DNA of 64,000 nt from Crocinitomix catalasitica ATCC 23190 (GTDB lineage Bacteria; Bacteroidota; Bacteroidia; Flavobacteriales_D; Crocinitomicaceae), in NCBI RefSeq assembly GCF_000621625.1, contig NZ_JHXV01000018.1, positions 31,260 to 95,259 of the forward strand, written 5' to 3'. Both the position numbers and the translations under genes were made by a program. Of the stretch, positions 50,456-59,356 are shown in pieces. A model generated the notes under the pieces. The model did no database searches. It was not told the DNA's origin and was given only the letters and a program-made list of their open reading frames with translations. Each line of letters starts with the position of its first letter. The stretch's first letter is position 1.

Positions 50456-52729
50456 ATGCCTGTTAAATTTAAAGAACTGATATCAATTCAACTGAAATAC
50501 ACCCTTTTACTATGGTGTCTAATGCCGGTTCTTTTATTTGCTCAGTCATTCAGTCAAATGGTTGAATTTGCCGATGAAAAGGTGGTAGAAGGAGATTATT
50601 TTTATGCGATTCGTTATTACGAAAAGGCCATGAAGATCGATTCTAATTCGGTGGAGATATTATGGAAATTCGCTGAGGCACAAAGAAAATTTAAAAATTA
50701 TAAAAAGGCAGCTTATTATTACGATAAGGTCTATGATAAAGAGAATGCATCGATTTATCCGAATAGTGTTTTCTGGTTGGCATCAATGCAAAAGTTGATC
50801 GGGGAATATGAAGCCTCTTTGGTAAACTGGAAATTGGCCAAGAAGGTTTTTAAAAAGCAAAAAAAATCGTACGAGTATCGCAAATCACAGCAAGAAATAA
50901 TCTCTTGTTTATGGGCTCAAAAGGCGATTATAGATACAAGTGATTATATTGTAGATGCGTTGCCATCACCTGTTAATTCGAACGATACAGAATTAGCGCC
51001 ACTCATTGTTAATGACCAACTTTGGTTTACTTCTTTAAAAGCTGATTCTATCAATCGTCATGAGGAAGTGTTCAGTACAGAGTATTCGTTGCAAATTTAT
51101 ACGGCAGATAAAAAGGAGGACCTTTTTAGCAATGTTCAACCTTTAAAAGGGGTGAAGGAAAAAGGAATGAATGCGGCGAATGGTTCAGTCAGTCCAGATG
51201 GTAAAAGGTTTTATTTTTCGCAATGCGATGCTGACTTCCGTTGCAAAATAATGGTGGGCAAAATTAGTAATGGCAAAATCATTGACGTCGACAGTTTAGG
51301 GGAAATTATAAATGAGCCGAATGCCATCAATACGATGCCACATTGTACAAATATTAATGGGCAAGAAGTATTGTTTTTTGTGTCGAATAGAGAGAAGTCG
51401 GCAGGAGGATTAGATATTTGGTACAGTACGATTAAATCAGGTAATCAATACGGCAGACCTATCAATTTAGGCAGAGGAATAAACACGATGGATGATGAAA
51501 TCTCTCCTTTTTATGACACAATAACTGATCGACTTTATTTTAGTTCTGCTTGGCACGAAGGTTTTGGTGGACAAGATATTTTTTATGCCACACAAGAGAA
51601 TATGCGTTTTATTACAGAACCAGTAAACCTTGGTTTACCCATCAATTCTTCTCAAAACGATACTTATTTTACGATTGACCAAAAGGCCTCAAAATATATT
51701 TTCTCAACAAATAGAACAGGCGTAAAAGCAGCTAAAAGTCCCAATTGCTGTAACGATTTATTCGCAGCTTATTTACCTGTCGTTCCGCCTCCAACTAAAG
51801 AAGAAAGCTTGGCAGATTTAAATAAACGACTGCCTGTAACACTTTATTTTCATAATGACAGACCGAACCCTAGAAGTGTAGATACAACCACGACTTTAAC
51901 CTATAAAGAAACCTATGACAACTATGTTGACATGGATGGAAAGTATCAAACTGAATATGCAAAAGGTTTATCGGGGGATGAAGCAGAAGAGGCAAAAGAA
52001 GATATTAATGACTTTTTTGTAGAGTATGTGAGACAAGGAATTGTAGATCTCAGCGACTTTATTCGTTTATTAAAAGTTGAATTAGACAAGGGTTATGCTA
52101 TTGAAATTACGGTAAAAGGTTTTGCAAGTCCTTTGGCAAAAACAGATTATAATGTCAAATTAACCCAAAGACGAATTTCAAGTTTAATTAATTATTTGAT
52201 GGAGCTTGAGGATGGCGAATTGGCTCCCTATTTAAATGGAACAGCTTCAAACGGAGGACGGTTATCATTTATTAAAATCCCTTTTGGTGAGTATACAGCC
52301 CATTCGTTAATTAGTGATAATGTGAACGATCAAAAGAACTCCGTCTACAGCAGGAAAGCAGCGTTGGAACGAAAAATCGAGATTCAATCTGTTCGCTTTG
52401 CGAATAAAGCATCTGGTTTGGCTGAAATTAAATTCGACAAAGCAATTCACGACTTCGGTCCAGCTAAAAAAGGAACAAAATTATCCCACGAATTTAAAAT
52501 CACAAATTCAAGTGATACCACATTGATTATTGAAGAAATAATAGCAGAATGTGGCTGTACCAACTTTGAATTAGGGCAATCAATTTTAGCTCCAGGTGAG
52601 TCTACAAAATTAAAAGTCGACCTAGATACAGATCAACTTATTGGTAAAACAGTGAAGCAAATCACAATAAAAGCCAATATTGAAAACGGCTCTAAATCGG
52701 TTAGTTTAACAACCGAAGTTGCCAATTAA
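50456..52729 (+). CDS. PorE-like TPR / PD40 propeller / OmpA-like protein with C-terminal DUF1573
   Basis: The 757-residue protein has a signal peptide (to about residue 30, LLFAQS) and TPR helices (about 35-150: 'GDYFYAIRYYEKAMKIDSNSVEILWKFAEA'). A PD40-type propeller (about 165-445: 'NGSVSPDGKRFYFSQCD', 'GLDIWYSTIKSG', 'GFGGQDIFYAT') is followed by an OmpA-like region (about 535-645: 'ITVKGFASPLAKTDYNVKLTQRRISSLINYL') and a DUF1573 Ig-like domain (about 655-757: 'FDKAIHDFGPAKKGTKLSHEFKITN', 'ECGCTN'). The first four parts match PorE-type periplasmic T9SS anchors. The DUF1573 tail is an extra domain. It closes the three-gene module. Confidence 0.85.
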   Translation: MPVKFKELISIQLKYTLLLWCLMPVLLFAQSFSQMVEFADEKVVEGDYFYAIRYYEKAMKIDSNSVEILWKFAEAQRKFKNYKKAAYYYDKVYDKENASIYPNSVFWLASMQKLIGEYEASLVNWKLAKKVFKKQKKSYEYRKSQQEIISCLWAQKAIIDTSDYIVDALPSPVNSNDTELAPLIVNDQLWFTSLKADSINRHEEVFSTEYSLQIYTADKKEDLFSNVQPLKGVKEKGMNAANGSVSPDGKRFYFSQCDADFRCKIMVGKISNGKIIDVDSLGEIINEPNAINTMPHCTNINGQEVLFFVSNREKSAGGLDIWYSTIKSGNQYGRPINLGRGINTMDDEISPFYDTITDRLYFSSAWHEGFGGQDIFYATQENMRFITEPVNLGLPINSSQNDTYFTIDQKASKYIFSTNRTGVKAAKSPNCCNDLFAAYLPVVPPPTKEESLADLNKRLPVTLYFHNDRPNPRSVDTTTTLTYKETYDNYVDMDGKYQTEYAKGLSGDEAEEAKEDINDFFVEYVRQGIVDLSDFIRLLKVELDKGYAIEITVKGFASPLAKTDYNVKLTQRRISSLINYLMELEDGELAPYLNGTASNGGRLSFIKIPFGEYTAHSLISDNVNDQKNSVYSRKAALERKIEIQSVRFANKASGLAEIKFDKAIHDFGPAKKGTKLSHEFKITNSSDTTLIIEEIIAECGCTNFELGQSILAPGESTKLKVDLDTDQLIGKTVKQITIKANIENGSKSVSLTTEVAN

Positions 52730-53150
52730 TAACCGGCAACAAATTCATCAACCACCGCTTCATCTGTATTCACAGAAAAAGCCAGTAATTTAGGACCTGT
52801 TCCGTCGTCTATTGTGACTATACGCTCGTAAAAAAGTGTCGTATCAATTGCAAATGTATATTTCAATTTCACCGTTTAATGCCATTATTTGTTTTAGAAC
52901 TGAATCCTGATTGTTTCTTGCGTTTTTTCAATTTCCCCCAAGAATCTAAAGTGGTGAACATGCCCATCCATTCTTCTCTTGAGGTCGCTTCAAGGGCATC
53001 TTCTGACAACATATTATCACAGATATAATCATATTCTTTTGCATCAAGTTTTTGGTGAAACTCGTCTACTATTTTATTAGCTTCGCCAGATCCACATGCC
53101 GACATTAAAAAAGAAACACTGATTAAAAGTAAAGGAATAAAATTTTTCAT
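52726..53150 (-). pseudogene. Small lipoprotein gene broken by a frameshift near 52872
   Basis: The first frame (52869-53150, 93 residues) starts with a lipoprotein signal (MKNFIPLLLISVSFLMSAC) and continues 'VDEFHQKLDAKEYDYICDNMLSEDALEATSREEW', a DUF4019-like pattern. It ends abruptly at 'TNNGIKR'. In the -1 frame the coding sense continues from GTG at 52870 with 'KLKYTFAIDTTLFYERIVTIDDGTGPKLL' to a stop at 52726-52728. Adding one A to the AAA run would join both parts. This is either a one-base deletion in the genome or a sequencing error in a homopolymer. The restored end overlaps the 50456 gene tail by 4 bp. Confidence 0.7.
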
Positions 53151-53282
53151 AGTTTAGTATAAATGAATTAGTTACGACTAAAATCAGAAAAAAAAACGAG
53201 AATCAATAGTTTTTTTAATAAAAAATGAACTTTTAATAACTTCATTTGTAGTTAAATATGAAGATGCTTTTAAAACAATAAA

Positions 53283-54284
53283 ATGCTGAAATTATTTAAA
53301 ATATCAATTTTACTTCTTTCCTTATCCGTTTTAGGACAGGGGCCGAGTATGTCCTTGCACGATTTAAAAGAGGCTTATTTGGAAAAAAGAAGTTTCTATT
53401 ATCGAACCGAATTTAAAACATTACCCGAAACAAAACAGACTGATTTAAATAATCTCGTTCAAATTTTAAAAGAAAATGGACCGAATTCATTCGAATTTAA
53501 TTTGGTTAATTATATCAATTCGAATTACGATTTAGCTGCTAAAAACAACCTGTTGAAGGCATATGAATTAAAACCAGACGATAGAAGAGTTCGGTTGGAA
53601 ATGTTTGCATATTATGTAATGGTAGACGATCATGCGAAACAAGTTGAATTCGCTAAAAAGATTAAAAGTCAATTTACAACAGGTGAATTAAATTATTACC
53701 GATCGATGTTAAAGTCTGTGAAAGCAGATGTTATCATATTTAGTGGTAAACAAGATGCTTATCCCGCAATGGTTGTCAATTTACTCGAACAAGTTAATGC
53801 AAAGGCTACACTTGTTTCATTGGATTTAATACAGAATAAAACGTATAAAAAACAAGTTGAAGCAAGATTAAAAATAGCCAATACCACTTTTGTTGGGAAC
53901 GAATCAAAGTACTTACAAATGATGATTGCAGCCAATCCTGCCAATCGTATAATTGCTTCAACAGTGCCTCAACGATACTTGAGTAAAATAATGAATGATG
54001 TTTATTTGATCGGATATTTTTATGAGTATAAAGCAAAAAATCAATTGAATTCGTTGACTTACTATTATAAAAGAGTTCAGCCTAGCATTAACGACATTAA
54101 AGAAATGAGCGCACGGGACAAAAAGTTATATGGTAATTATTTACCCGCTCTGCTAACGCTGTATAAATTGAGTTTAGCACAAGGTTTAGAAGTCTCGAAA
54201 TTAAAATCGGACATCGAAACATTAGCAACAATATTAAATAAAACAACAGCAGTAAATCAAATTATAGACGCCTACGGTAAATAG
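53283..54284 (+). CDS. Exported protein of unknown function, first gene of a sigma-factor operon
   Basis: The 333-residue protein has a short signal peptide (to about residue 19, LGQGP). The rest is mainly helical with TPR-like stretches (about 60-140, 'NLLKAYELKPDDRRVRLEMFAYYVM') and an alpha/beta segment ('KADVIIFSGKQDAYPAMVVNLLEQ', 'RIIASTVPQRYL'). No catalytic motif is recognised. It is followed after 2 bp by an ECF sigma factor, so it may be a periplasmic member of that regulatory unit. This is inferred only from position. Confidence 0.75.
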   Translation: MLKLFKISILLLSLSVLGQGPSMSLHDLKEAYLEKRSFYYRTEFKTLPETKQTDLNNLVQILKENGPNSFEFNLVNYINSNYDLAAKNNLLKAYELKPDDRRVRLEMFAYYVMVDDHAKQVEFAKKIKSQFTTGELNYYRSMLKSVKADVIIFSGKQDAYPAMVVNLLEQVNAKATLVSLDLIQNKTYKKQVEARLKIANTTFVGNESKYLQMMIAANPANRIIASTVPQRYLSKIMNDVYLIGYFYEYKAKNQLNSLTYYYKRVQPSINDIKEMSARDKKLYGNYLPALLTLYKLSLAQGLEVSKLKSDIETLATILNKTTAVNQIIDAYGK

Positions 54285-54286
54285 AA

Positions 54287-54874
54287 ATGAAGCTTTTTAA
54301 AAAGGACTATAAAAACTTTAGCGATGAAGACTTGATGCGCCGATTTACCGACGGTGATAGGAAAGCTTTTGAAGAAATCTATCAAAGATATGAGTCCTAT
54401 ATGGTTAATTTCTTCTACAGAAAATTGTGGCAGGATAGGATTAAAGCTGAGGATTTCGCACATGATTTATTTGCGAAATTAATTGATAATCCGAAAGTTT
54501 TTAATGCCGATAGAAATTTTAAAACTTGGCTTTTTTCTGTTGCCAATAACATGTGCAAAAACGAGTACAAGAAACAAGAAATTCGAAAACCGACAGGGTA
54601 TGATATGCCTGAAGGATTTCAATCGGTTGACAATGAAGAGTTGCAAGATAGACAAGTTGATAAGGATAGCTTTAACGAAGAGTTAAAAGGCGCATTGGCA
54701 AATTTAGGAGAGAAACACAGTGCTGTATTTATGTTGCGTCATTTTGAAGGTTTATCAATAAATGAAATAGGAGAGGTACTTGAAATTAATGCGGGAACAG
54801 TAAAATCGCGCCTGCATCATGCGACAAAGTTTTTAGCAGATAAGTTAGCGGTTTATAGAAAAACAATACCATGA
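54287..54874 (+). CDS. ECF-type RNA polymerase sigma factor
   Basis: The 195-residue protein has sigma region 2 (about 14-85: 'DLMRRFTDGDRKAFEEIYQRYESYMVNFFYRKL', 'AEDFAHDLFAKLI', 'FKTWLFSVANNMCKNEYKK') and region 4 (about 130-185: 'LANLGEKHSAVFMLRHFEGLSINEIGEVLEINAGTVKSRLHHATKFLA'). It directs polymerase to a special set of promoters. Its stop overlaps the start of the next gene by 4 nt (ATGA), typical of a sigma/anti-sigma pair. Confidence 0.95.
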   Translation: MKLFKKDYKNFSDEDLMRRFTDGDRKAFEEIYQRYESYMVNFFYRKLWQDRIKAEDFAHDLFAKLIDNPKVFNADRNFKTWLFSVANNMCKNEYKKQEIRKPTGYDMPEGFQSVDNEELQDRQVDKDSFNEELKGALANLGEKHSAVFMLRHFEGLSINEIGEVLEINAGTVKSRLHHATKFLADKLAVYRKTIP

Positions 54875-55848
54875 GTGTAGAAATAGAAGATATCATATTG
54901 AATAAAGAATTCTTCGAATTGACAGAAGAGGAGCGGACTTTGGTAAATGAAATTGCTGCAGATGAAGATGAATTTGAAGCGATAAAATGGACTTTGTCTC
55001 AAACGAGAAATGAATTTGATAAAAGCCAAATTATTCCGAGCGGTGAATTGCGTTCGAAAGTAATGGCGCACCTCGAAGATTCGGATCGTAAAAAAGTACT
55101 TTGGTTGAATTCCGTTGGTGCATTTATGTTGCCAAAAGAGAAATCTTTTTTTCAGAAACCTGCCATCCAAATAGGAATAGCGGCCGTATTGATTCTAGGT
55201 TTCTTAACCGTGTTTAAATTTGATGTAAACGAACCTAATTTGGCGAATAATGAACAGAAGATTGATGTTCAACGACAAGAATCCATTCAAGAGACTACAC
55301 CATTAATTGAAAAAGAAATGGAAGTTGAACTTTTTACTGAAGACGAATTAACGGAGATTGAGGTCGTTGATCAAGCTCCAGAAGTTTTATCAAATCAAGA
55401 ATTTAAAGGGGATACGAAGGATGTTTTTGGAAGTGCGAATAATGGTAAAAATAGTATCTCTGAAGATTTAAAATATATGCCAGCAGAAGTTAATGCAGAA
55501 GAGCCGGCGGCCCCTGTAATGGCTGCTCCGCAATTAGATATGTCTTTATCGGATAAAGATAATAGATCTGAAATGCTAGAACTTGATGATGCTGTTGATT
55601 TTGCAGACGAAGAGGGTGAAATGGAAAAATCTTCAAATACAGAATTAAATGAAATCCAAACGACAGCAAGAAAGGATTATACCAATGCTTTCAGAAGTAA
55701 GTCAAACATATCGAAAAAAGAAAAGGCCCCTGAAATGAAAAGCGAGGCGGTAAGTAGTGGTGCTTCGATAGGCAAACTTGAACCAACAATAGGGATTAGT
55801 ATTGTAAATTCTAACGAATTAAAATCACTTTTTTTAACATATAATTAG
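54871..55848 (+). CDS. Probable anti-sigma factor, single-pass membrane protein
   Basis: The 325-residue protein has a cytosolic N-terminal part (about 1-98), one transmembrane helix (about 99-120, 'PAIQIGIAAVLILGFLTVF') and an acidic, low-complexity periplasmic part. That layout and the 4-nt overlap with the ECF sigma gene point to an anti-sigma factor. However, no zinc-binding ZAS motif (HxxxCxxC) is seen, so the call rests on topology and position. The periplasmic part would receive the signal. Confidence 0.7.
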   Translation: MSVEIEDIILNKEFFELTEEERTLVNEIAADEDEFEAIKWTLSQTRNEFDKSQIIPSGELRSKVMAHLEDSDRKKVLWLNSVGAFMLPKEKSFFQKPAIQIGIAAVLILGFLTVFKFDVNEPNLANNEQKIDVQRQESIQETTPLIEKEMEVELFTEDELTEIEVVDQAPEVLSNQEFKGDTKDVFGSANNGKNSISEDLKYMPAEVNAEEPAAPVMAAPQLDMSLSDKDNRSEMLELDDAVDFADEEGEMEKSSNTELNEIQTTARKDYTNAFRSKSNISKKEKAPEMKSEAVSSGASIGKLEPTIGISIVNSNELKSLFLTYN

Positions 55849-55881
55849 AAAAGTAGTGCCACTCCATCATGCGACTTTAAT

Positions 55882-55889
55882 TATCTTTG
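55882..55889 (+). promoter_or_regulatory. -7 box (TATCTTTG) immediately before the 55894 gene
   Basis: A TAnnTTTG match that ends only 4 bp before the ATG, as with the regulator gene at 2127. If used, the transcript would be leaderless. No TTG at the usual spacing. Confidence 0.35.
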
Positions 55890-55893
55890 GTGA

Positions 55894-56460
55894 ATGAAAA
55901 GACGAGGTCAACTTTTTTTATTCGCAGTATTTTCTACTGTGTTTATCGCATGTAATAACGAAAAACCTGCAGAATCAGTAGAGATTATTGAACCAGCAGT
56001 CGAATTTGAAGCACCGAGTAAAGAGACCTTTGCTTCAGATGATATCCAAATCGAATCGTATGATTTTGAAACTTTCAAACCTTTTCTAAATCAAAAAGAT
56101 GGCAAAATACATGTCATCAATTTTTGGGCAACATGGTGTGTGCCATGTGTAGCTGAATTGCCATATTTTGAGGCGATAACTACAAATCATCCCGAAATTG
56201 ATGTGACGCTCGTTTCATTGGATTTTGCGAATCAGGTAGAAAAAAGTTTGATTCCTTTTATGAAGAAGAATAACATTCAATCGCGTGTTATTTTATTAGA
56301 CGACCCAGATGGTAATTCTTGGATTCCTCAAGTTGATGAAAATTGGTCAGGAGCAATTCCAGCTACAATCATCTATCAAGACGACAAATGGGAGTTCTAT
56401 GAAAAATCATTTAGTGAAGAAGAATTACAAACAGAATTGAATAAATTTACAAATACATAA
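55894..56460 (+). CDS. TlpA-like thioredoxin-fold lipoprotein
   Basis: The 188-residue protein has a lipoprotein signal with lipobox cysteine C20 (VFIAC) and a thioredoxin fold with the active site 'NFWATWCVPCVAELPYF' (WCVPC). TlpA/ResA proteins reduce or isomerise thiols in the periplasm, for example during cytochrome c maturation. The cis-Pro region 'GAIPATIIYQ' is present. It is followed by a second thioredoxin-fold lipoprotein after 9 bp, and the two form an operon. Confidence 0.9.
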   Translation: MKRRGQLFLFAVFSTVFIACNNEKPAESVEIIEPAVEFEAPSKETFASDDIQIESYDFETFKPFLNQKDGKIHVINFWATWCVPCVAELPYFEAITTNHPEIDVTLVSLDFANQVEKSLIPFMKKNNIQSRVILLDDPDGNSWIPQVDENWSGAIPATIIYQDDKWEFYEKSFSEEELQTELNKFTNT

Positions 56461-56469
56461 ATAATAAAA

Positions 56470-57138
56470 ATGAAAAAAATCGCATACTTAATTCCTTTGG
56501 CATTATTTGCTTGTGGAAATGAAAATCCAACGGAAGAAACAACAGGAGCAATCGATTCAGCAAATGTTGAAGTGGAAGTTGTTGAAGAAATAGTTGAACA
56601 AACGGGTTATAATATTGGTGATATCGCTACTGATTTCAGTTTAATCAATGTTGATAATAAAACAGTTTCAATGGCCGATTATAATGAGGCGAAAGGTTTC
56701 ATTATTACATTTACTTGTAACCATTGTCCTTTCTCAATCGCAAACGAAGATCGTTTAATCGCATTGAATGCTAAATATGCGCCATTGGGATATCCTGTAA
56801 TTGCTATTAATCCTAATGATCCTGAATTGGCACCAGATGACAGTTTTGAATTAATGAAAGTAAGAGCTAAAGAAAAAGGATTTAATTTCCCTTATTTATT
56901 AGATGAAGGTCAGCATATCTTTCCACAATATGGTGCGACTAAAACGCCTCACATGTATGTTTTAGAGAAAACGGATGCTGGTAATAGAGTTGCTTATATT
57001 GGTGCAATTGATAACAATGCAAAAGAAGCTGATCAAGTAACTGAAAAATATGTTGAAGATGCAGTTGATGCCTTATTAAGAGGTGAGCAACCTGCCGTAA
57101 CAGAAACTGTTGCTATTGGTTGTTCTATCAAGAGCTAA
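56470..57138 (+). CDS. Thioredoxin/peroxiredoxin-like lipoprotein
   Basis: The 222-residue protein has a lipoprotein signal (C15, ALFAC), an acidic linker, then an AhpC/TSA-like domain with the motif 'FIITFTCNHCPFSIANEDR' (CNHC) and 'YGATKTPHMYVLEK'. The CxxC with this context is typical of periplasmic redox proteins of the thioredoxin family in Bacteroidota rather than of classic peroxidases. It ends with a further cysteine close to the C-terminus ('AIGCSIKS'). It is the last gene of its operon and a strong terminator follows. Confidence 0.88.
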   Translation: MKKIAYLIPLALFACGNENPTEETTGAIDSANVEVEVVEEIVEQTGYNIGDIATDFSLINVDNKTVSMADYNEAKGFIITFTCNHCPFSIANEDRLIALNAKYAPLGYPVIAINPNDPELAPDDSFELMKVRAKEKGFNFPYLLDEGQHIFPQYGATKTPHMYVLEKTDAGNRVAYIGAIDNNAKEADQVTEKYVEDAVDALLRGEQPAVTETVAIGCSIKS

Positions 57139-57156
57139 AGTTATTTTAAAGCTTTT

Positions 57157-57197
57157 AAAAAGGGTCAAATCACTTGCTGATTTGACCCTTTTTTTTT
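57157..57197 (+). terminator. Intrinsic terminator of the thioredoxin operon
   Basis: AAAAAGGGTCAAATCA and TGATTTGACCCTTTTT form a perfect long stem around the loop CTTGC, ending in a run of nine T. It begins 18 bp after the stop codon. Confidence 0.92.
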
Positions 57198-57245
57198 GAC
57201 GCATATTTGATTCATCTGCTTGAATAAAGCAGCCCAATACTGTCT

Positions 57246-57301
57246 CAAATGTTTTGTCTTTATTCTTTTATCTTTATTTCTTTATTCTTTTGTCTTTTAT
57301 C
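57246..57301. repeat. T-rich low-complexity repeat
   Basis: Degenerate units of CTTTATTCTTTT/TCTTTTGT are repeated between the terminator and the convergent 57309 gene. This looks like a simple-sequence tract and not a gene. Confidence 0.6.
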
Positions 57302-57308
57302 TAACATT

Positions 57309-58910
57309 CTATTGAATACCCGCATATTGAATACCTGTGAGTTTAGATATTTCGTAATCTAATGTCGACAGGTCGTTAAAATTGAACTTCTCTACTGAAT
57401 TATGTCCACAAGAACGGGCGACAACTTTAATTAAATCATTGCTTGCTTGAAAAAAGTTATGCAATTGTTTTGCTGATGAATCGATAATCAATCTGCTTCT
57501 AAGGTTTTCTTTTTGCGTCGCGATGCCAACAGGGCAATTATTCGTGCCACATGCACGCATGCCTAAACAACCGATGGCTTGCAAGGCAGAATTAGCAACA
57601 GCGATTGCATCTGCACCTAACATGAGTGCCTTTGCAAAGTCCTCAGCGACGCGTAGGCCACCTGTAATAATTAAGGTAACATCTTTTGCACCTATTTTAT
57701 CTAAATGTTTTCTAGCCCTCGCTAAAGCAGGAATAGTAGGAATGTTAATATTGTCTCGGAGAATTGTTGGTGCAGATCCTGTTCCGCCACCTCTACCATC
57801 AAGAATAATATAATCTACGCCTACTTGAATTGCGAAGTCAATATCAGCTTCTATATGACTGGCAGCAAGTTTAAATCCAATTGGAATGCCTCCCGTAATT
57901 TTTCGAACCTCTTCAGCTACATTTTTAAAATCATCTACCGTTTTAAGGTCTGGAAATGCTGCTGGAGAAATGGCTGTTTCACCTTCTTTTAAACCTCTAA
58001 CTGCTGCAATTTCTTTTGTTACTTTATCTCCAGGTAAATGTCCACCTGTTCCAGTTTTTGCGCCCTGTCCACCTTTAAAATGGAATGCTTGCGCTTTTTT
58101 TACTTTGTCCCATGAGAAACCAAATTTCCCTGAAGCCAATTCGTAAAAATAATTCGAATTATTGGCTTGCTCTTCGGGTAACATGCCACCTTCACCACTA
58201 CAAATTCCAGTACCAGAAAGCTCAGCTCCTTTTGATAAAGCAATTTTAGCTTCCTTAGACAAAGCACCAAAACTCATGTCAGACACAAAAATGGGCATCG
58301 ACAATGTCATGGGTTTTTTGGCATTTGGTCCAATGACTACAGCTGTTTTCACATCATCCTCATCCATTAAAGGGCGACTGGCTAATTGTGCCGGTAAGAA
58401 TTGGATATGCTCCCATTTCGGCAATGTATTTCTATCAACCCCCATCGAAGCACTTGGTCCGTGATGACCGAAATTCTTCAAACCATTTTTAGATAAGGCT
58501 TTGATATAACCAGTAAAAGGTTCCGTTTCCTCAGGATGCGTATCCGCATATTGCCCCTGATATTCATCCCGATTAAAAGGCTGTGGAAATTTAATATTAT
58601 AAGCATCTATTTCATCCTCATCAACCCAAAGATATCCATCCTTAATTTCAGATTTAAATTTATGTAATACTTCTTTATTGTTGTATTCTGAAACACCCGT
58701 ATCATAACGATAATCCCATCCGTGTAAACCACAAATTAAATTGTCTCCCACTATATTTCCATCTGACATTAACGCACCTCTATGTAGGCATCTTCCATAC
58801 AAAACAGAAACATTATCATCGTATCTTACAATGACAAGGTCAAGTCCGTTGATTTGATGATGGACAGGTGTTCGGTCTTTAAGGTCTTCGAATTTTAATG
58901 TTTTTGTCAT
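57309..58910 (-). CDS. Rieske-domain-fused FMN-binding glutamate synthase family protein
   Basis: The 533-residue protein has an N-terminal Rieske [2Fe-2S] domain (about 5-95: 'YGRCLHRGALMSDG', 'LICGLHGWDYRYDTG', i.e. CxH and CxxH). It is followed by a GltS-type FMN barrel (about 140-525: 'PMTLSMPIFVSDMSFGALSKEAKIALSKGA', 'GGQGAKTGTGGHLPGDKV', 'IILDGRGGGTGSAP', 'ACGTNNCPVGIATQ'). No glutaminase domain is present, so it is not a complete glutamate synthase. An electron-transfer-linked amidating or other flavin reaction is possible. The Rieske fusion suggests that electrons reach the FMN within one chain. It is convergent with the thioredoxin operon. Confidence 0.9.
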   Translation of the reverse strand: MTKTLKFEDLKDRTPVHHQINGLDLVIVRYDDNVSVLYGRCLHRGALMSDGNIVGDNLICGLHGWDYRYDTGVSEYNNKEVLHKFKSEIKDGYLWVDEDEIDAYNIKFPQPFNRDEYQGQYADTHPEETEPFTGYIKALSKNGLKNFGHHGPSASMGVDRNTLPKWEHIQFLPAQLASRPLMDEDDVKTAVVIGPNAKKPMTLSMPIFVSDMSFGALSKEAKIALSKGAELSGTGICSGEGGMLPEEQANNSNYFYELASGKFGFSWDKVKKAQAFHFKGGQGAKTGTGGHLPGDKVTKEIAAVRGLKEGETAISPAAFPDLKTVDDFKNVAEEVRKITGGIPIGFKLAASHIEADIDFAIQVGVDYIILDGRGGGTGSAPTILRDNINIPTIPALARARKHLDKIGAKDVTLIITGGLRVAEDFAKALMLGADAIAVANSALQAIGCLGMRACGTNNCPVGIATQKENLRSRLIIDSSAKQLHNFFQASNDLIKVVARSCGHNSVEKFNFNDLSTLDYEISKLTGIQYAGIQ

Positions 58911-59084
58911 AGGTATGGTTTTATAATATTAAACGCGGGTCATCCACAAATAATTCAGGTTCTAATTCGCAGATTGCAAGATTTGAATGCTATGAATTAT
59001 TCCAATAAATTACTCAGAATTTATGAATAAGACGAACGGACTTAATGATGCTTACTTGAAAATGTGGATTTTCTATATTTTACC

Positions 59085-59104
59085 CACTCTCGCGCTCATT
59101 ACGC
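59085..59104 (+). repeat. Half copy of the CTCTCGCGCTCATT palindrome family
   Basis: CACTCTCGCGCTCATT at 59085-59100 is identical to the left arm of the copies at 59135 and 62896. The right arm is missing here. Confidence 0.7.
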
Positions 59105-59134
59105 ACGGCTAGATTACCGCAAGAATAAGGTACG

Positions 59135-59172
59135 CACTCTCGCGCTCATTTAGCGTTAGCGTAATGAGAGTG
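59135..59172 (+). repeat. Palindromic element, CTCTCGCGCTCATT family
   Basis: Left arm CACTCTCGCGCTCATT, loop TAGCGTTAGCGT, right arm AATGAGAGTG. It differs from the copy at 62896-62937 mainly by the lack of CGCG in the right arm. GC-rich compared with its surroundings. Confidence 0.75.
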
Positions 59173-59356
59173 TTATTCAGTCGCATTTGTAATGCGAATA
59201 TTCTTGAATTTTAAAAAGTAGCACCATTGGAATATTTAGAACTTTGCAATTTTCTACTTCAGACCCTGAATAACAATTGTTTACAAAGCTTCTTTGGTGA
59301 AAACAATAACTTAAATGATTATTTGTAGTGGCATAACAAATGCCAAAATAAGAACA

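Noticed and set aside
52860..52880. Programmed -1 frameshift at ATTAAAC in the lipoprotein gene
   Set aside because: The slippery sequence does not fit X XXY YYZ in the needed frame, so a one-base deletion or error is simpler.
57246..57301. T-rich tract as a CRISPR-like or tandem repeat array
   Set aside because: Units are degenerate, with no spacers, and look like simple-sequence DNA.
57523..58464. Long plus-strand frames opposite the glutamate-synthase-like gene
   Set aside because: The minus-strand protein has a complete, recognisable domain set, and the plus frames have none.
59182..59196. CGCATT/AATGCG hairpin as an IS200/IS605 end
   Set aside because: No Y1 transposase is nearby and the hairpin alone is too short to support the call.
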